Below, piece by piece: positions 35,108 through 44,803 of a DNA stretch of 64,000 nt. The translations under genes and the position numbers were made by a program. The notes under the pieces are model-generated. The model did no database searches. It had not been told where the DNA came from and saw only the letters and a list, made by a program, of their open reading frames with translations. Position 1 is the first letter of the stretch, and each line of letters opens with the position of its first letter. Source of the stretch: Cognatiyoonia sediminum (GTDB lineage Bacteria; Pseudomonadota; Alphaproteobacteria; Rhodobacterales; Rhodobacteraceae); contig NZ_FQXB01000001.1 of the NCBI RefSeq assembly GCF_900129845.1, forward strand, positions 992,001 to 1,056,000, given 5' to 3'.

Positions 35108-36115
35108 ATGCTGACATTCACGATCAGACGATTGCTGCTGTCGATCCCGACGCTTTTGTTCATCGCTTTGGTTATTTTCCTTTTGTTGGAACTCGCCCCC
35201 GGCGATCCGATGGGACAAATGCCGTTGACTATCCCGGACGAAGTCAAACAGAAGATGCGCGAAGCGCTCGGGCTGGGTGAACCTTGGTATACGCGCTTTA
35301 GCCTCTGGCTATATCAGTTCTTCATCGTAGAACCGCAGTATTGGATTGACGGTATCTTTGGCACGAACTTTGCCGACGGCGCGCAGCGGATCATCAGCTT
35401 CCAGTCGCGTAGCCCTGTGTTCGACACCATTGCAGAACGTATCCCACAAACGCTTTGGGTCGTTGGCATGTCATACATCGTGGGCGTTCTAATCGCGTTA
35501 CCGATCGGGATTATTTCTGCCTATAAGCAATATTCTGTCTTTGATCAATGCGGGACGTTTGTGACGATGATCGGGTTTTCCATCCCGCCATTCTTCACCG
35601 GCCCTTTGCTAATCTTCATCTTCTCCGTACAGCTTGGTTGGTTGCCATCGATCTATGACACCACTTTGGTCGTGGATGACTGGGAGAGCTTTAAGCAGCA
35701 GTTCAAGCAGATGATCATGCCGGTGATGGTTTTAGCTTTGCAAACAACTGCGCAAATCGCCCGCTACATGCGCGCATCCATGCTCGATAACCTCGGGCAA
35801 GACTATGTGCGTACGGCCCGCGCGAAGGGCATGAAAGAGAGCGTCGTCGTGATGAAGCACGTGCTGCGCAACTCTATGATCCCTGTTGTGACCGTTATCG
35901 CGTTGGGTATCCCCGCGATCTTCGGCGGCGCGATCATTACTGAACAGGTGTTTAAGGTGAACGGTATTGGTCAGCTTTTGATCATCGCCATCCAGGGCAG
36001 CGACATCCCAATGGTGATGACAATCACGTTCCTATTCGCGGTATTGATCGTTCTGTTCAACTTGATTGCCGATGTGCTTTACGGCGTCCTAGACCCGAGG
36101 ATCCGCTATGACTGA
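35108..36115 (+). CDS. Peptide-type ABC transporter permease (DppB/OppB class)
   Basis: The 335-residue inner-membrane permease begins MLTFTIRRLLLSIPTLLFIALVIF. Its length matches the DppB class, with about six helices. The ATPase-coupling EAA-like loop is RAKGMKESVVVMKHVLRNSMIPVV, followed by LGIPAIFGGAIITEQVFKVNGIGQLL. An insertion near 60-110 (YQFFIVEPQYWIDGIFG) is typical of longer members. It overlaps the next permease gene by 8 bases. Confidence 0.93.
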   Translation: MLTFTIRRLLLSIPTLLFIALVIFLLLELAPGDPMGQMPLTIPDEVKQKMREALGLGEPWYTRFSLWLYQFFIVEPQYWIDGIFGTNFADGAQRIISFQSRSPVFDTIAERIPQTLWVVGMSYIVGVLIALPIGIISAYKQYSVFDQCGTFVTMIGFSIPPFFTGPLLIFIFSVQLGWLPSIYDTTLVVDDWESFKQQFKQMIMPVMVLALQTTAQIARYMRASMLDNLGQDYVRTARAKGMKESVVVMKHVLRNSMIPVVTVIALGIPAIFGGAIITEQVFKVNGIGQLLIIAIQGSDIPMVMTITFLFAVLIVLFNLIADVLYGVLDPRIRYD

Positions 36116-37061
36116 TCAGGCCACAGTAGATCGTATCGAGAACAGCGTCTCCCGCAGCCAGTGGTGGGATGTCTGGGATCAATTCAAATCGCACAAAGGC
36201 GCGATGGCAGGGCTATTTTTTCTTGTCTCAATTACACTCTTTGTGGTGATCGGGCCTTGGCTGTGGCAGGTTGACCCGACAAAGCTGGACATTCGGAGCA
36301 AAGATATCCGTCCTATCTATACCGCGCTTTGGAATGGTGACGCAAAGGTGAGTTGGTCTCATCCGCTTGGGACTGACAACCTTGGCCGAGACATCATGGC
36401 AAACCTGATGCAGGGCGGACGGATCAGTTTGGCCGTGGGCTGGACAGCGATGATCCTTGCCGTGTTCTTAGGAACAACAGTCGGTGTTTTGGCGGGTTAT
36501 TTCCGCCGGCTCGATGGCATCCTGATGCGATTCACCGATCTGATGCTGGCATTGCCTTTGCTGCCTCTACTGCTCGTGATGATGCTTCTTTTCCGCGACT
36601 CCTTGCGCGCTGCTCTTGGGCCAGAACAGGGTATATTCGTGCTTGTGGTTGTCGGGATCGGCATAACGAGTTGGATGCAAACCGCGCGGATCGTGCGTGG
36701 TGATATTCTGGCCATTAAAGAACGTGAATTTGTGCTCGCGGCACGGTCAATCGGGACACCGTCCGGCAAGATGATCACGCGCCACCTTTTGCCGAACGTT
36801 CTTTCCCCGATCATGGTGTCCGCGACACTTGGGTTGGCGACGGCGATTATCACAGAAAGTGCTTTGTCCTTCCTTGGATTGGGCTTCCCGCCCGACTTTG
36901 CGACGTGGGGCAAAATCCTGAATGATAGTGTTCCGCGCATGGTGAACTTCCCAGAGCGAGTGATCCTACCAGGGATGATGATCTCACTGACCGTTTTGAG
37001 CGTGAACTATATCGGTGACGGACTGCGCGACGCCTTAGATCCGAGGTTGCGCGGTCGTTAA
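36108..37061 (+). CDS. Peptide-type ABC transporter permease (DppC/OppC class)
   Basis: The 317-residue partner permease has the N-terminal cytosolic stretch and helix of OppC_N proteins (SRSQWWDVWDQFKSHKGAMAG). HPLGTDNLGRDIMANLMQGGRISLAVG and the coupling loop AARSIGTPSGKMITRHLLPNVLSPIMV follow. ALSFLGLGFPPDFATWGKIL is the usual C-terminal motif. It ends convergently with the DUF3422 gene, overlapping by 4 bases. Confidence 0.93.
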   Translation: MTDQATVDRIENSVSRSQWWDVWDQFKSHKGAMAGLFFLVSITLFVVIGPWLWQVDPTKLDIRSKDIRPIYTALWNGDAKVSWSHPLGTDNLGRDIMANLMQGGRISLAVGWTAMILAVFLGTTVGVLAGYFRRLDGILMRFTDLMLALPLLPLLLVMMLLFRDSLRAALGPEQGIFVLVVVGIGITSWMQTARIVRGDILAIKEREFVLAARSIGTPSGKMITRHLLPNVLSPIMVSATLGLATAIITESALSFLGLGFPPDFATWGKILNDSVPRMVNFPERVILPGMMISLTVLSVNYIGDGLRDALDPRLRGR

Positions 37062-38338
37062 GAAATCCGCTTGTGGATTTGCTTGATCAGCCACCAGACG
37101 ATCAAAAGAACGATTGGCGTTGCTCCGGCAGCGAGCAAGGTTTTGCTCAAGCCAACGCTTTCTGCGGCTGGGCCAAAGGCATAGACGACCAAATTGACCG
37201 CGTAGTAGCTGATCGCGACGACCGAGAGCCCCTCGACCGTGCGTTGGAGCCGAAGCTGTTCGTCAGCACGTTTGTTCATGCTGCTTAACAGCTCTTGGTT
37301 TTGGGCGGAGCGATCCACATCGACCTTTGTTCGCAGCAAATCCCCTGCCCTCATTGCCCGATCTGAGAGAGCCTTGAGTCGTGCCTCGGTCGAGGCGACG
37401 GTGCGCATTGCAGGATCGAAACGGCGCATCATGAACTCGGCAAAGGTCTGTAGCCCATTGAAGCGTTCTTCGCGCAGTACCTCAATTCGCTGGTTCACGA
37501 TCCGCGAATAGGCGGCGGTACCACTGAAGCGAAATGCGGATTGGGCGATCATGTTTTCCACGTCGGCGGAGACGGTCAGAAGCGATTGTAGAACCTCATC
37601 TGCAGGTCGATCACCCTGCCCCATGTCATGGAGCAATGTGCCCAGTTGTTGTTCCATCGCCCCCATTTTGGGCGACAATGCCCGCGCTCGGGTCAGGCCT
37701 AGCATCGACATGGCTTTGTAGGTTTCGATCTCGGTCAGCCGTTGGACAACGCGACCGATCCGACGTGGCCCAGCCCCTTTGCGGGCAAAGACACCGAACC
37801 GGATATGACCGCCTTCATCGATGCGGAAATCGCTAGAGACGATCAACTCGTCGTTGAGAACACGACTAATAGCGAGGCTCTCTGGAACAAACCATTCCTC
37901 CGTCTTTTGGATGACCGTTTGTTCGTCTTCCAATTCCTCAATTCGGATTAGGGCCGACGTCATTCGGGTGCCGGGCGCGTTGTCTAACCAATCTTCAGGA
38001 AACATTCCAAAGGTTTTGGCATCGAACGGCGTGTCTGAGACTCCTTCCCCAAGGATGGTATAGGTCACAAATTCGGTGTGACTTTCCCACTTTAGAAAGT
38101 GGCGTCCAATAGACCCCGAATAATGCGTAGCGTCGGGTTGCGGATGAGGTGCCCCGTATCGGTCAAGCAAAGCAAGGAGGTGCTCTCGATCCGTATTGCG
38201 ATCACGTGCGACGGCGTTATCCGCCCTCTTGATAGCTAGGTAAGCCGCACGACCTGGCGCTTTTATGATCGGAAACGGACGGGCGTGGAGTTCATTCGCC
38301 AAAGCGTAGCGTTGGGGGTGATCTTCAATCGGCGGCAT
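37058..38338 (-). CDS. DUF3422 family membrane-associated protein
   Basis: This 426-residue protein matches DUF3422, with RYALANELHARPFP at the start (about 9-22), HTEFVTYTI near 90 and an AMRTVASTEARLKALSDRAMRAGDLLRTKVDV coiled region. Two C-terminal transmembrane helices lie at about 370-392 and 398-420. The biochemical role is unknown; the long helical middle part and membrane tail suggest a membrane-attached scaffold. It lies convergent to the ABC permease gene. Confidence 0.88.
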   Translation of the reverse strand: MPPIEDHPQRYALANELHARPFPIIKAPGRAAYLAIKRADNAVARDRNTDREHLLALLDRYGAPHPQPDATHYSGSIGRHFLKWESHTEFVTYTILGEGVSDTPFDAKTFGMFPEDWLDNAPGTRMTSALIRIEELEDEQTVIQKTEEWFVPESLAISRVLNDELIVSSDFRIDEGGHIRFGVFARKGAGPRRIGRVVQRLTEIETYKAMSMLGLTRARALSPKMGAMEQQLGTLLHDMGQGDRPADEVLQSLLTVSADVENMIAQSAFRFSGTAAYSRIVNQRIEVLREERFNGLQTFAEFMMRRFDPAMRTVASTEARLKALSDRAMRAGDLLRTKVDVDRSAQNQELLSSMNKRADEQLRLQRTVEGLSVVAISYYAVNLVVYAFGPAAESVGLSKTLLAAGATPIVLLIVWWLIKQIHKRIS

Positions 38339-38497
38339 TGTGCATCGTCCTTTGGTCTTGACTCATCTACTGCAAAATAAAAAACATTTCAAGTTTTTTT
38401 CATTTAATTCCAATAAGTTAAAAGGATGCAATTGTATACCGAAAAAGAGCGGCTAAATACAGTTGCCCTTTTGCGCACTGCACCGTTAAGTCGTCAC

Positions 38498-39040
38498 ATG
38501 GCCAAACTAGTCCTGTTCAACAAACCATTTGATGTGCTGTCACAGTTTACCGACGCAAAAAGCCCTACTCCGCGGCGAACGTTGTCGGATTTCATCGATA
38601 TCCCAAAGGTTTACCCAGCTGGTCGTTTGGATCGGGATAGCGAGGGATTGTTGCTGCTAACGGACGACGGGCGGCTACAGGCGAAGATCAGCAATCCGAA
38701 ATCAAAGATGAACAAAACCTACCTTGTGCAGGTCGAGGGCGATCCTTCGAATAAGGATTTGCAGCCTTTGAGGGATGGTGTGTACCTCAAAGATGGCCCG
38801 ACAAGCCCGGCAAAGGTCGAATTGATTGATCCCCCAGAGCTGTGGGACCGCGATCCTCCCGTCAGGTATCGCAAATCGATTCCCGATCGCTGGGTTTCAA
38901 TAACAATTCATGAAGGCCGAAACCGACAAGTGCGGCGCATGACGGCGCATGTCGGTTTTCCAACGCTTCGGCTGGTCCGATGGCGGATCGGTGACTGGAC
39001 CGTTGAGGGATTAGACCAAGGCGCTTGGCGCGAGGCCTAG
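38498..39040 (+). CDS. rluE: 23S rRNA pseudouridine synthase, RluE type
   Basis: RluE-type enzymes convert uridine 2457 of 23S rRNA to pseudouridine. The catalytic motif [15 protein letters not shown] carries the active-site Asp at residue 45. [14 protein letters not shown] near the start and [24 protein letters not shown] near the end are typical of the subgroup. There is no S4 domain. I use ATG 38498 (180 residues), although the frame is open from an ATG at 38426; E. coli RluE also has an N-terminal extension, so the longer form is possible. Confidence 0.88.
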   Translation: MAKLVLFNKPFDVLSQFTDAKSPTPRRTLSDFIDIPKVYPAGRLDRDSEGLLLLTDDGRLQAKISNPKSKMNKTYLVQVEGDPSNKDLQPLRDGVYLKDGPTSPAKVELIDPPELWDRDPPVRYRKSIPDRWVSITIHEGRNRQVRRMTAHVGFPTLRLVRWRIGDWTVEGLDQGAWREA

Positions 39041-39042
39041 CG

Positions 39043-39729
39043 CTACTCTGTCGGAAAGAAGCTTTCCCCAATCACATGGGCCGTCGCACCGTTTAGGCCA
39101 ACGCCAGTTGTGATCGTCGGGTTTGTGTCGGTCGCATCGATCGCCTTGATCGGATTGCGATCGCCGGGATTAGCGCGGGTCCCACGGAATATCCCATCCA
39201 TGGTCCCGCTCAGCTCGACATCGTTTGGACCGACGAGCAGATCAGCCTCATAGTCGAGCGAGAAATTATTCGGATTTGCGCCCCCCACAGAACCGCCCGT
39301 GAAGGTAAAGTCTCCCAAAACGCCGGTGACGTTATTGCTGGCGCCGGTAGCTATCATGTTCGTGATGGCGCCGCTGAATTGGTCGTTCTCAAAGTCGACC
39401 ACAACGCGCGCGTCACCAAGAACCGACAGATCGGGAGAGGTCGAAGGAGCAAAATCTAAATCCACGCCGCCGTAGCCTTTAAACACCACCGTGCGGTCGT
39501 CTGGAATCGCTGTGAACCGCGACCCTGCGAAGCCTTGCACGCGTTCGCGCTGTTCCTCGGCTGAGTTGAGGACAGGTTGGAGGTCGGAGAAGTTGGGCGA
39601 GCTGTTCGCACTAAGAACACCGCCAAATGTCGGGGCGCCTGTGCTGATTGCACCACCGCCGCAAGCGGCCAGCGCGGCGAGTGATGTGGCCGCCAAAGCA
39701 GCGCGAACTGTTGATCTCACTTGGGTCAT
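39043..39729 (-). CDS. TbpB-like beta-barrel surface lipoprotein
   Basis: The 228-residue protein has a lipoprotein signal (about 1-21, lipobox LAAC) and a Gly-rich tether. A beta-rich domain follows with VVVDFENDQFSGAITNMIAT, GVLGDFTFTGGSVGG and DVELSGTMDGIFRGTRAN. Alternating strands ending in Phe/Gly resemble the C-terminal barrel of transferrin-binding protein B-like lipoproteins. Surface exposure or a ligand are not shown. The start at 39729 is preceded by GGGGAACGAG; a start at 39750 is possible. Confidence 0.72.
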   Translation of the reverse strand: MTQVRSTVRAALAATSLAALAACGGGAISTGAPTFGGVLSANSSPNFSDLQPVLNSAEEQRERVQGFAGSRFTAIPDDRTVVFKGYGGVDLDFAPSTSPDLSVLGDARVVVDFENDQFSGAITNMIATGASNNVTGVLGDFTFTGGSVGGANPNNFSLDYEADLLVGPNDVELSGTMDGIFRGTRANPGDRNPIKAIDATDTNPTITTGVGLNGATAHVIGESFFPTE

Positions 39730-39860
39730 ATCTGCTCGTTCCCCAATCATGGTTAACGGCTGTTTGACTGATGGGAGTGGCGTAAAGAAGATCAAATCGT
39801 GACCATTGATTGACCACGATTGCGAAACAGTGGCGGGATTAGCTCCGAAACTAGAAACAA

Positions 39861-39890
39861 AAAACGCCGCAGTTTTGGCTGCGGCGTTTT
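39861..39890 (-). terminator. Terminator of the pntAB operon
   Basis: The arms AAAACGCCGCA and TGCGGCGTTTT (11 bp, 8-base loop) lie 20 bases past the pntB stop and are followed on the minus strand by a T-run. The symmetric A/T flanks would let it work in both directions. Confidence 0.85.
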
Positions 39891-39909
39891 TGATTTCATT
39901 TGGCTTAGA

Positions 39910-41364
39910 TCAGTCGATCTTGGGCAGCAAGCTGTCCAAGGACGCTTTCGCATCACCATAGAACATGCGCGTGTTCTCTTTGAAGAACAGCGGGTTTTCG
40001 ATGCCGGAGTAGCCAGTGCCCTGGCCGCGCTTTGAGACGAAGACCTGCTTGGCTTTCCAGCATTCCAGAACCGGCATCCCTGCGATTGGGGAGTTCGGAT
40101 CGTCTTGCGCCGCTGGATTTACGATGTCGTTGGAGCCGATCACGATGGCGACGTCCGTATCTGGGAAGTCGTCGTTGATCTCGTCCATTTCCATCACGAT
40201 GTCATAAGGCACTTTGGCTTCCGCCAAGAGCACGTTCATGTGCCCCGGCAGACGCCCTGCCACAGGGTGGATCGCAAAGCGCACCTCTTTGCCCTTAGCG
40301 CGCAGCTTGCGGACCAGTTCGGCCACGGCTGTTTGCGCCTGAGCCACCGCCATGCCGTAGCCTGGGATGATGATAACGCTATCCGCTTCGTTCAGAGCGG
40401 TTGCAACACCGTCGGCGTCGATCGCAACCTGTTCACCTTCCACGGCCATCTGCTCACCCGTGGCGCCGCCGAAGCCGCCAAGGATGACAGAGACGAAGGA
40501 GCGGTTCATCGCTTTACACATGATGTAGGAAAGGATCGCACCGGAAGAGCCGACGAGGGCACCAACAACGATCAGAAGGTCGTTGCCGAGGCTGAAACCA
40601 ATCGCCGCCGCCGCCCAGCCGGAGTAGCTGTTTAGCATAGAGACAACGACAGGCATATCCGCGCCGCCGATGCCCATGATCAGGTGGTAGCCGATGAAGA
40701 GCGCGAGAAGTGTCAGCAAGAACAACGCGCCAAAGCCACCGCCGTTGAAGTACCAAATCGCGAAGATGATGGACAGAGCTGCTGCGCCTGCGTTCAGCAT
40801 GTGACCGCCTGGGAACTGCTTTGCTGCCGTATCGATCTTGAAAGGCAACAGCGATGAGTTGCCGGAGAGCTTGCCATAGGCGATGACGGAACCCGTGAAG
40901 GTGACGGCGCCGATCCAGACACCCAAGACCAATTCGATCTGGAGAATGGTGATCTCAATCGGCGTTTTCTTTGCGACAAGTTCCGCAAAAGAACCGGTCA
41001 CGGTGTCACCCGCTGCTTTCAAATCCGCTACCTGAGTGATGGTGAAATCAGCGTTGAAGCCAACAAAAACCGCCGCCAAACCAACGAGCGAGTGCATGAT
41101 CGCGACGAGTTCTGGCATCTGGGTCATTTGGACCTTGGTGGCAAGTTGATAGCCAACGACTGCGCCGCCCGCGATCAGGACGAGGGAGGCGAGCCAGAGG
41201 CCGGAGCCTGGGCCGAAGAGTGTGGCCAGCACAGCAATTGCCATACCGACGATGCCGTACCAAACGGCGCGTTTCGCGCTTTCCTGCCCTGACAAACCGC
41301 CAAGGGAAAGGATGAAGAGGATCGCCGCGACGACATAGGCCGCGATTGTAAATGCGTTTTCCAT
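39910..41364 (-). CDS. pntB: NAD(P) transhydrogenase beta subunit
   Basis: PntB forms the main membrane domain and the NADP(H)-binding domain III of proton-translocating transhydrogenase, which makes NADPH from NADH at the cost of proton motive force. The 484-residue protein has about nine helices, then domain III with [19 protein letters not shown] (NADP-binding GxGxxxA), [19 protein letters not shown] and [15 protein letters not shown]. It follows pntA by 13 bases. Confidence 0.96.
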   Translation of the reverse strand: MENAFTIAAYVVAAILFILSLGGLSGQESAKRAVWYGIVGMAIAVLATLFGPGSGLWLASLVLIAGGAVVGYQLATKVQMTQMPELVAIMHSLVGLAAVFVGFNADFTITQVADLKAAGDTVTGSFAELVAKKTPIEITILQIELVLGVWIGAVTFTGSVIAYGKLSGNSSLLPFKIDTAAKQFPGGHMLNAGAAALSIIFAIWYFNGGGFGALFLLTLLALFIGYHLIMGIGGADMPVVVSMLNSYSGWAAAAIGFSLGNDLLIVVGALVGSSGAILSYIMCKAMNRSFVSVILGGFGGATGEQMAVEGEQVAIDADGVATALNEADSVIIIPGYGMAVAQAQTAVAELVRKLRAKGKEVRFAIHPVAGRLPGHMNVLLAEAKVPYDIVMEMDEINDDFPDTDVAIVIGSNDIVNPAAQDDPNSPIAGMPVLECWKAKQVFVSKRGQGTGYSGIENPLFFKENTRMFYGDAKASLDSLLPKID

Positions 41365-41377
41365 TGTCCTCTACTCC

Positions 41378-42958
41378 TTAAGACTTCTGGAACATGGCGA
41401 GCATGCGCCGTGTCACGAGGAACCCACCAAAGATGTTCACCGATGCCATAAAGACGCCGAGCCCCGCTAAGATGGTCACAAGTGCACTGGTCGATCCGAT
41501 CTGGATCAGCGCGCCGAGGATGATGATTGATGAGATCGCGTTTGTGACCGCCATCAGTGGTGTGTGCAGCGAGTGCGCCACGTTCCAGATCACCTGGAAT
41601 CCGATGAAGACAGACAGGACGAAGACGATAAAGTGCTGCATGAAGCTTGCAGGCATACCTGGGATCAGGCCGATCCCGAGGATCAATGCACCCATGCCAC
41701 CCAAAAGCATAACCTGTTGTTTGGTTTGCTGTTTGAAGGCTTCTGCTTCTGCCGCGCGTTTTTCTTCTGGCGTCAGTTCCGGCGCCACCTCTTTCTTGGG
41801 TTGCGCTGCAATCGCAGCAACCTTTGGCGGTGGCGGTGGGAATGTAATCTCACCTTGGTGCGTTGCTGTCGCACCACGGATCACGTCATCTTCCATGTCG
41901 TGGTTAGGCGTGCCGTCTTTTTCCGGTGTCAGGTCAGACATCATGTGACGAATGTTCGTCGCATAAAGCGTCGAAGACTGCGCGGCCATCCGGCTTGGGA
42001 AATCCGTATAACCCACAATTGTCACGCCGTTGTCGGTGACGACCTTCTCATCCATCACGGTGCCGTCGGCGTTGCCACCGCGCTCAGCAGCCAAGTCAAC
42101 GATGACAGACCCCGGTTTCATGCTGTCGATCATGTCTTGCAGCCAAAGCTTTGGCGCGTCACGGCCCGGGACCAGGGCTGTGGTGATGACGATGTCCATA
42201 TCTGGCGCCAGTTCGCGGAACTTGGCAAGCTGAGCTTCGCGGAATTCTGGCGAAGAGACGGAGGCGTAGCCGCCTGTTGCGGCCCCATCTTGCTGTTCTT
42301 CTTCAAAGTCGAGGAAGACGAATTCAGCCCCCATGGATTCGACCTGCTCTGCCACTTCTGGGCGCACATCGAAAGCATAGGTAATTGCACCGAGAGATGT
42401 TGCGGTACCGATCGCCGCAAGCCCCGCCACACCAGCACCAACAACCAACACCTTCGCTGGTGGAACCTTACCAGCAGCCGTGACCTGACCTGTGAAGAAC
42501 CGGCCGAAGTTGTTACCTGCTTCAATGACCGCGCGGTAACCTGCGATGTTCGCCATAGACGACAGCGCGTCCATTTTCTGCGCACGGCTGATACGTGGCA
42601 CCATATCCATCGCAATGACGGTTGCGCCTTGCTTATTGGCCGCTTCCATCAGCTTTTCGTTCTGACCCGGATAGAAGAAAGAGATCAGAGTTTGACCTTC
42701 GCGCAGGCGCTTAATCTCTTTGTCTTCTGGCGGACGAACCTTTGCGACAATGTCGGCGGCTTTGAACAAAGCAGCGCCGGTTTTTACGACTTCGACACCC
42801 GCCTCTTTATAGGCAGCGTCGGAGAAACCAGCAGCAGCACCTGCGCCCGTCTCAATCACACAGTCATAACCAAGCTTTTGAAGGTCTTTTGCGGACGCAG
42901 GCGTCATTGCGACGCGATCTTCGCCCTCGAATATCTCTTTTGGTGAGCCGATTTTCAC
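41378..42958 (-). CDS. pntA: NAD(P) transhydrogenase alpha subunit
   Basis: The 526-residue alpha subunit carries the NAD(H)-binding domain I (VLVVGAGVAGLAAIGTATSLGA, RPEVAEQVESMGAEF, DLAAERGGNADGT). A linker with a Pro-rich stretch (FPPPPPKVAAI) and four C-terminal helices of domain II follow. It is the enterobacterial-type long alpha chain rather than the split PntAA/PntAB seen in Rhodospirillum rubrum. It is the first gene of the pnt operon; 42959-43063 should hold the promoter. Confidence 0.96.
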   Translation of the reverse strand: MKIGSPKEIFEGEDRVAMTPASAKDLQKLGYDCVIETGAGAAAGFSDAAYKEAGVEVVKTGAALFKAADIVAKVRPPEDKEIKRLREGQTLISFFYPGQNEKLMEAANKQGATVIAMDMVPRISRAQKMDALSSMANIAGYRAVIEAGNNFGRFFTGQVTAAGKVPPAKVLVVGAGVAGLAAIGTATSLGAITYAFDVRPEVAEQVESMGAEFVFLDFEEEQQDGAATGGYASVSSPEFREAQLAKFRELAPDMDIVITTALVPGRDAPKLWLQDMIDSMKPGSVIVDLAAERGGNADGTVMDEKVVTDNGVTIVGYTDFPSRMAAQSSTLYATNIRHMMSDLTPEKDGTPNHDMEDDVIRGATATHQGEITFPPPPPKVAAIAAQPKKEVAPELTPEEKRAAEAEAFKQQTKQQVMLLGGMGALILGIGLIPGMPASFMQHFIVFVLSVFIGFQVIWNVAHSLHTPLMAVTNAISSIIILGALIQIGSTSALVTILAGLGVFMASVNIFGGFLVTRRMLAMFQKS

Positions 42959-43063
42959 GGGTCATCCCCTTTTTCAATAGGAACTGGGTAGCGGTGGATT
43001 ATAGCGCGCAATAATATTTCACAAGGGATCAGGCGCGGGAAATTATACCGATTGCGCTAACGA

Positions 43064-43510
43064 TCAGAGCCAACGTCGCGTCTTTTCAGCGTATTGATCA
43101 AATTCTGCGCCAAAATGTTCTTTCATCCGCGCCTCTTCCGGAAGGATGAACCTGCGGAGGAGAATGAATTGGAACAAAAACACCAATGGAACAGCGAGTG
43201 GTGCGTTCCAGCGTAGGATCAGCCTGGAGAGAATAAATATGTCACCCAAGTAAATTGGATTTCGGGTCAGAGCGAAAACACCTTCCGTCACGAGGGCATT
43301 CGGCGACATATGGGGAATCGGTGTGGTTCGATGGGCTTGCATGCGCAGGACAGCCAAAACCATGAGGATCAGCCCAACTGCCACCATGGCAGCCCCGATC
43401 CATTGCGCTATGCCGTAGCCAAAACTCAAGGCGCCGAGTGGTCCTCGAGAGTGCCACGTCAAAAAAGCCATTCCGGCGAGCCAAACTGGAGGAATGTCGA
43501 GCCACTTCAT
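43064..43510 (-). CDS. Isoprenylcysteine methyltransferase-like membrane protein
   Basis: The 148-residue, four-helix membrane protein contains FALTRNPIYLGDIFIL near 85-100 and a C-terminal EEARMKEHFGAEFDQYAEKTRRW. These are hallmarks of the PEMT/ICMT phospholipid- or prenylcysteine-type methyltransferases. In bacteria the substrate is mostly unknown and may be a lipid or quinone precursor. It stands alone, divergent from the SDR gene. Confidence 0.85.
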   Translation of the reverse strand: MKWLDIPPVWLAGMAFLTWHSRGPLGALSFGYGIAQWIGAAMVAVGLILMVLAVLRMQAHRTTPIPHMSPNALVTEGVFALTRNPIYLGDIFILSRLILRWNAPLAVPLVFLFQFILLRRFILPEEARMKEHFGAEFDQYAEKTRRWL

Positions 43511-43573
43511 ATCAGTGAGTTTACCAAGTGATCACCGCTTGTCACGGCATTCCGAAGAGGCCACGATACAGGT

Positions 43574-44332
43574 ATGCAGATTGAAAACACACACGCACTG
43601 ATCACCGGCGGCGGCACGGGCATTGGGCTCGACATAGCGTTGGCTTTGGCGAAACAAGGCGCTCAGGTCACGATCACCGGCCGCCGAGCGGAGGTTTTGG
43701 AACAGGCCGCCGAGCAGTCGGAGAATCTCTTTCCATTGGTCATGGATGTGAGCGACGAAGGCTCGGTTCGTGAAGGGGTCGCAGAGGCTGCGGCGTTACG
43801 TGGGCCGGTCGAGATTTGTGTGGCCAATGCTGGGATCGCGGAGGGAAAACCCTTTGCCAAGGTCACGATGGACGATTGGCGTCGGATGATGGCGACCAAT
43901 CTGGACGGGGTGTTTCTAACGCTTCAAGCGGCCCTTGCGACCATTCCGGAAGACCAACCGGGGCGGATGATTGTGATGAGCTCGATTGCAGGGGTGAAAG
44001 GTTTGAACCGCGCGGTGCCTTATACCGTGTCAAAGCACGGGATTGTCGGATTGATCCGTGGTTTGGCTTTGGAATACAAAACCCGCCCAGTGACGTTTAA
44101 CGCGCTCTGCCCGGGTTACGTTGAGACGGACATCGTTCGCCAACAATTGCCGGGTCTGATAGATCGCTTGGGCTTGGACGAGGACGCCGCAAAGGCCGTG
44201 TTTGCCGCAGGGAATGAGCATGATCGCCTATTGCAGGTCGATGAAATCACTGGTGCCGCGTTGTGGTTATGCTCAGAGGGCGCCCGAAGCGTGAATGGCC
44301 AGACGATCGAAATCGCTGGCGGTCAGGTCTAA
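43574..44332 (+). CDS. Short-chain dehydrogenase/reductase
   Basis: The 252-residue classical SDR has the nucleotide-binding TGGGTGIG (residues 11-18), NAG near 85-87 and a catalytic triad Ser137, Tyr150 and Lys154 (YTVSKHG). It ends in NGQTIEIAGGQV. Such enzymes oxidise or reduce hydroxyl/keto groups with NAD(P). 3-Hydroxyacyl or 3-hydroxybutyrate-type substrates are plausible but cannot be read from sequence. It overlaps the convergent Ig-domain gene by 4 bases. Confidence 0.9.
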   Translation: MQIENTHALITGGGTGIGLDIALALAKQGAQVTITGRRAEVLEQAAEQSENLFPLVMDVSDEGSVREGVAEAAALRGPVEICVANAGIAEGKPFAKVTMDDWRRMMATNLDGVFLTLQAALATIPEDQPGRMIVMSSIAGVKGLNRAVPYTVSKHGIVGLIRGLALEYKTRPVTFNALCPGYVETDIVRQQLPGLIDRLGLDEDAAKAVFAAGNEHDRLLQVDEITGAALWLCSEGARSVNGQTIEIAGGQV

Positions 44333-44691
44333 GTCTCTACTTGCACAATGCCTTCGGCGGTTGTGGTTTGGCCTGACGCGTCGGTTGTCATCGCTTTGAC
44401 AGGAATTTCAATTGTTCCGGCCGGCACTTGAATATCTACAAAGGCTGCGGACCATTGACCATTCTCGTCAGACGGCACCGAGAGCGCCTGTCCTGCGATC
44501 GTTACCAAAACAGTTACGTTTGGTTCTGATAGTCCGTTGACCGTTATCCCATGCCCTCTGCTAGGTGTCGGTTGCGGTCGCTGTGTTCGGCGCGCGAAGT
44601 CAGAAACCCACCTTCGGCCACGTTCGCTTACATTTGATACAGGATTCGACCGCCCAGACCACGGGCGCGGATTCACGTCCACTGCCGTCAT
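44329..44691 (-). CDS. Orphan single bacterial Ig-like domain protein
   Basis: The 120-residue product has a basic, low-complexity N-terminus (1-48) without signal peptide, then one Ig-like repeat (about 50-120). The repeat reads ITVNGLSEPNVTVLVTIAG, DENGQWSAAFVDIQVPAGTIEIPVKAMTTDASG. Such repeats are usually found in long tandem arrays in large adhesins. A single copy without secretion signal suggests a gene remnant or an unusual small protein. A GAGGCGGAG lies about 9 bases upstream of the ATG, and an in-frame stop precedes it. Confidence 0.6.
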   Translation of the reverse strand: MTAVDVNPRPWSGRSNPVSNVSERGRRWVSDFARRTQRPQPTPSRGHGITVNGLSEPNVTVLVTIAGQALSVPSDENGQWSAAFVDIQVPAGTIEIPVKAMTTDASGQTTTAEGIVQVET

Positions 44692-44803
44692 TCTTGTTGC
44701 TCCGCCTCAATGCGCGTCCCTTATTTTTTTGTGGGATCACGTCGTTTTGTTGAGGTGAGCTTAGCGCGGGCGATTCGCCAAATCTAGTTTTTTCTTTAAG
44801 CAG

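Noticed and set aside
41564-42946. 460-codon open frame antisense to pntA
   Set aside because: Composition is rich in His, Arg, Cys and Trp without any domain; pntA is unambiguous.
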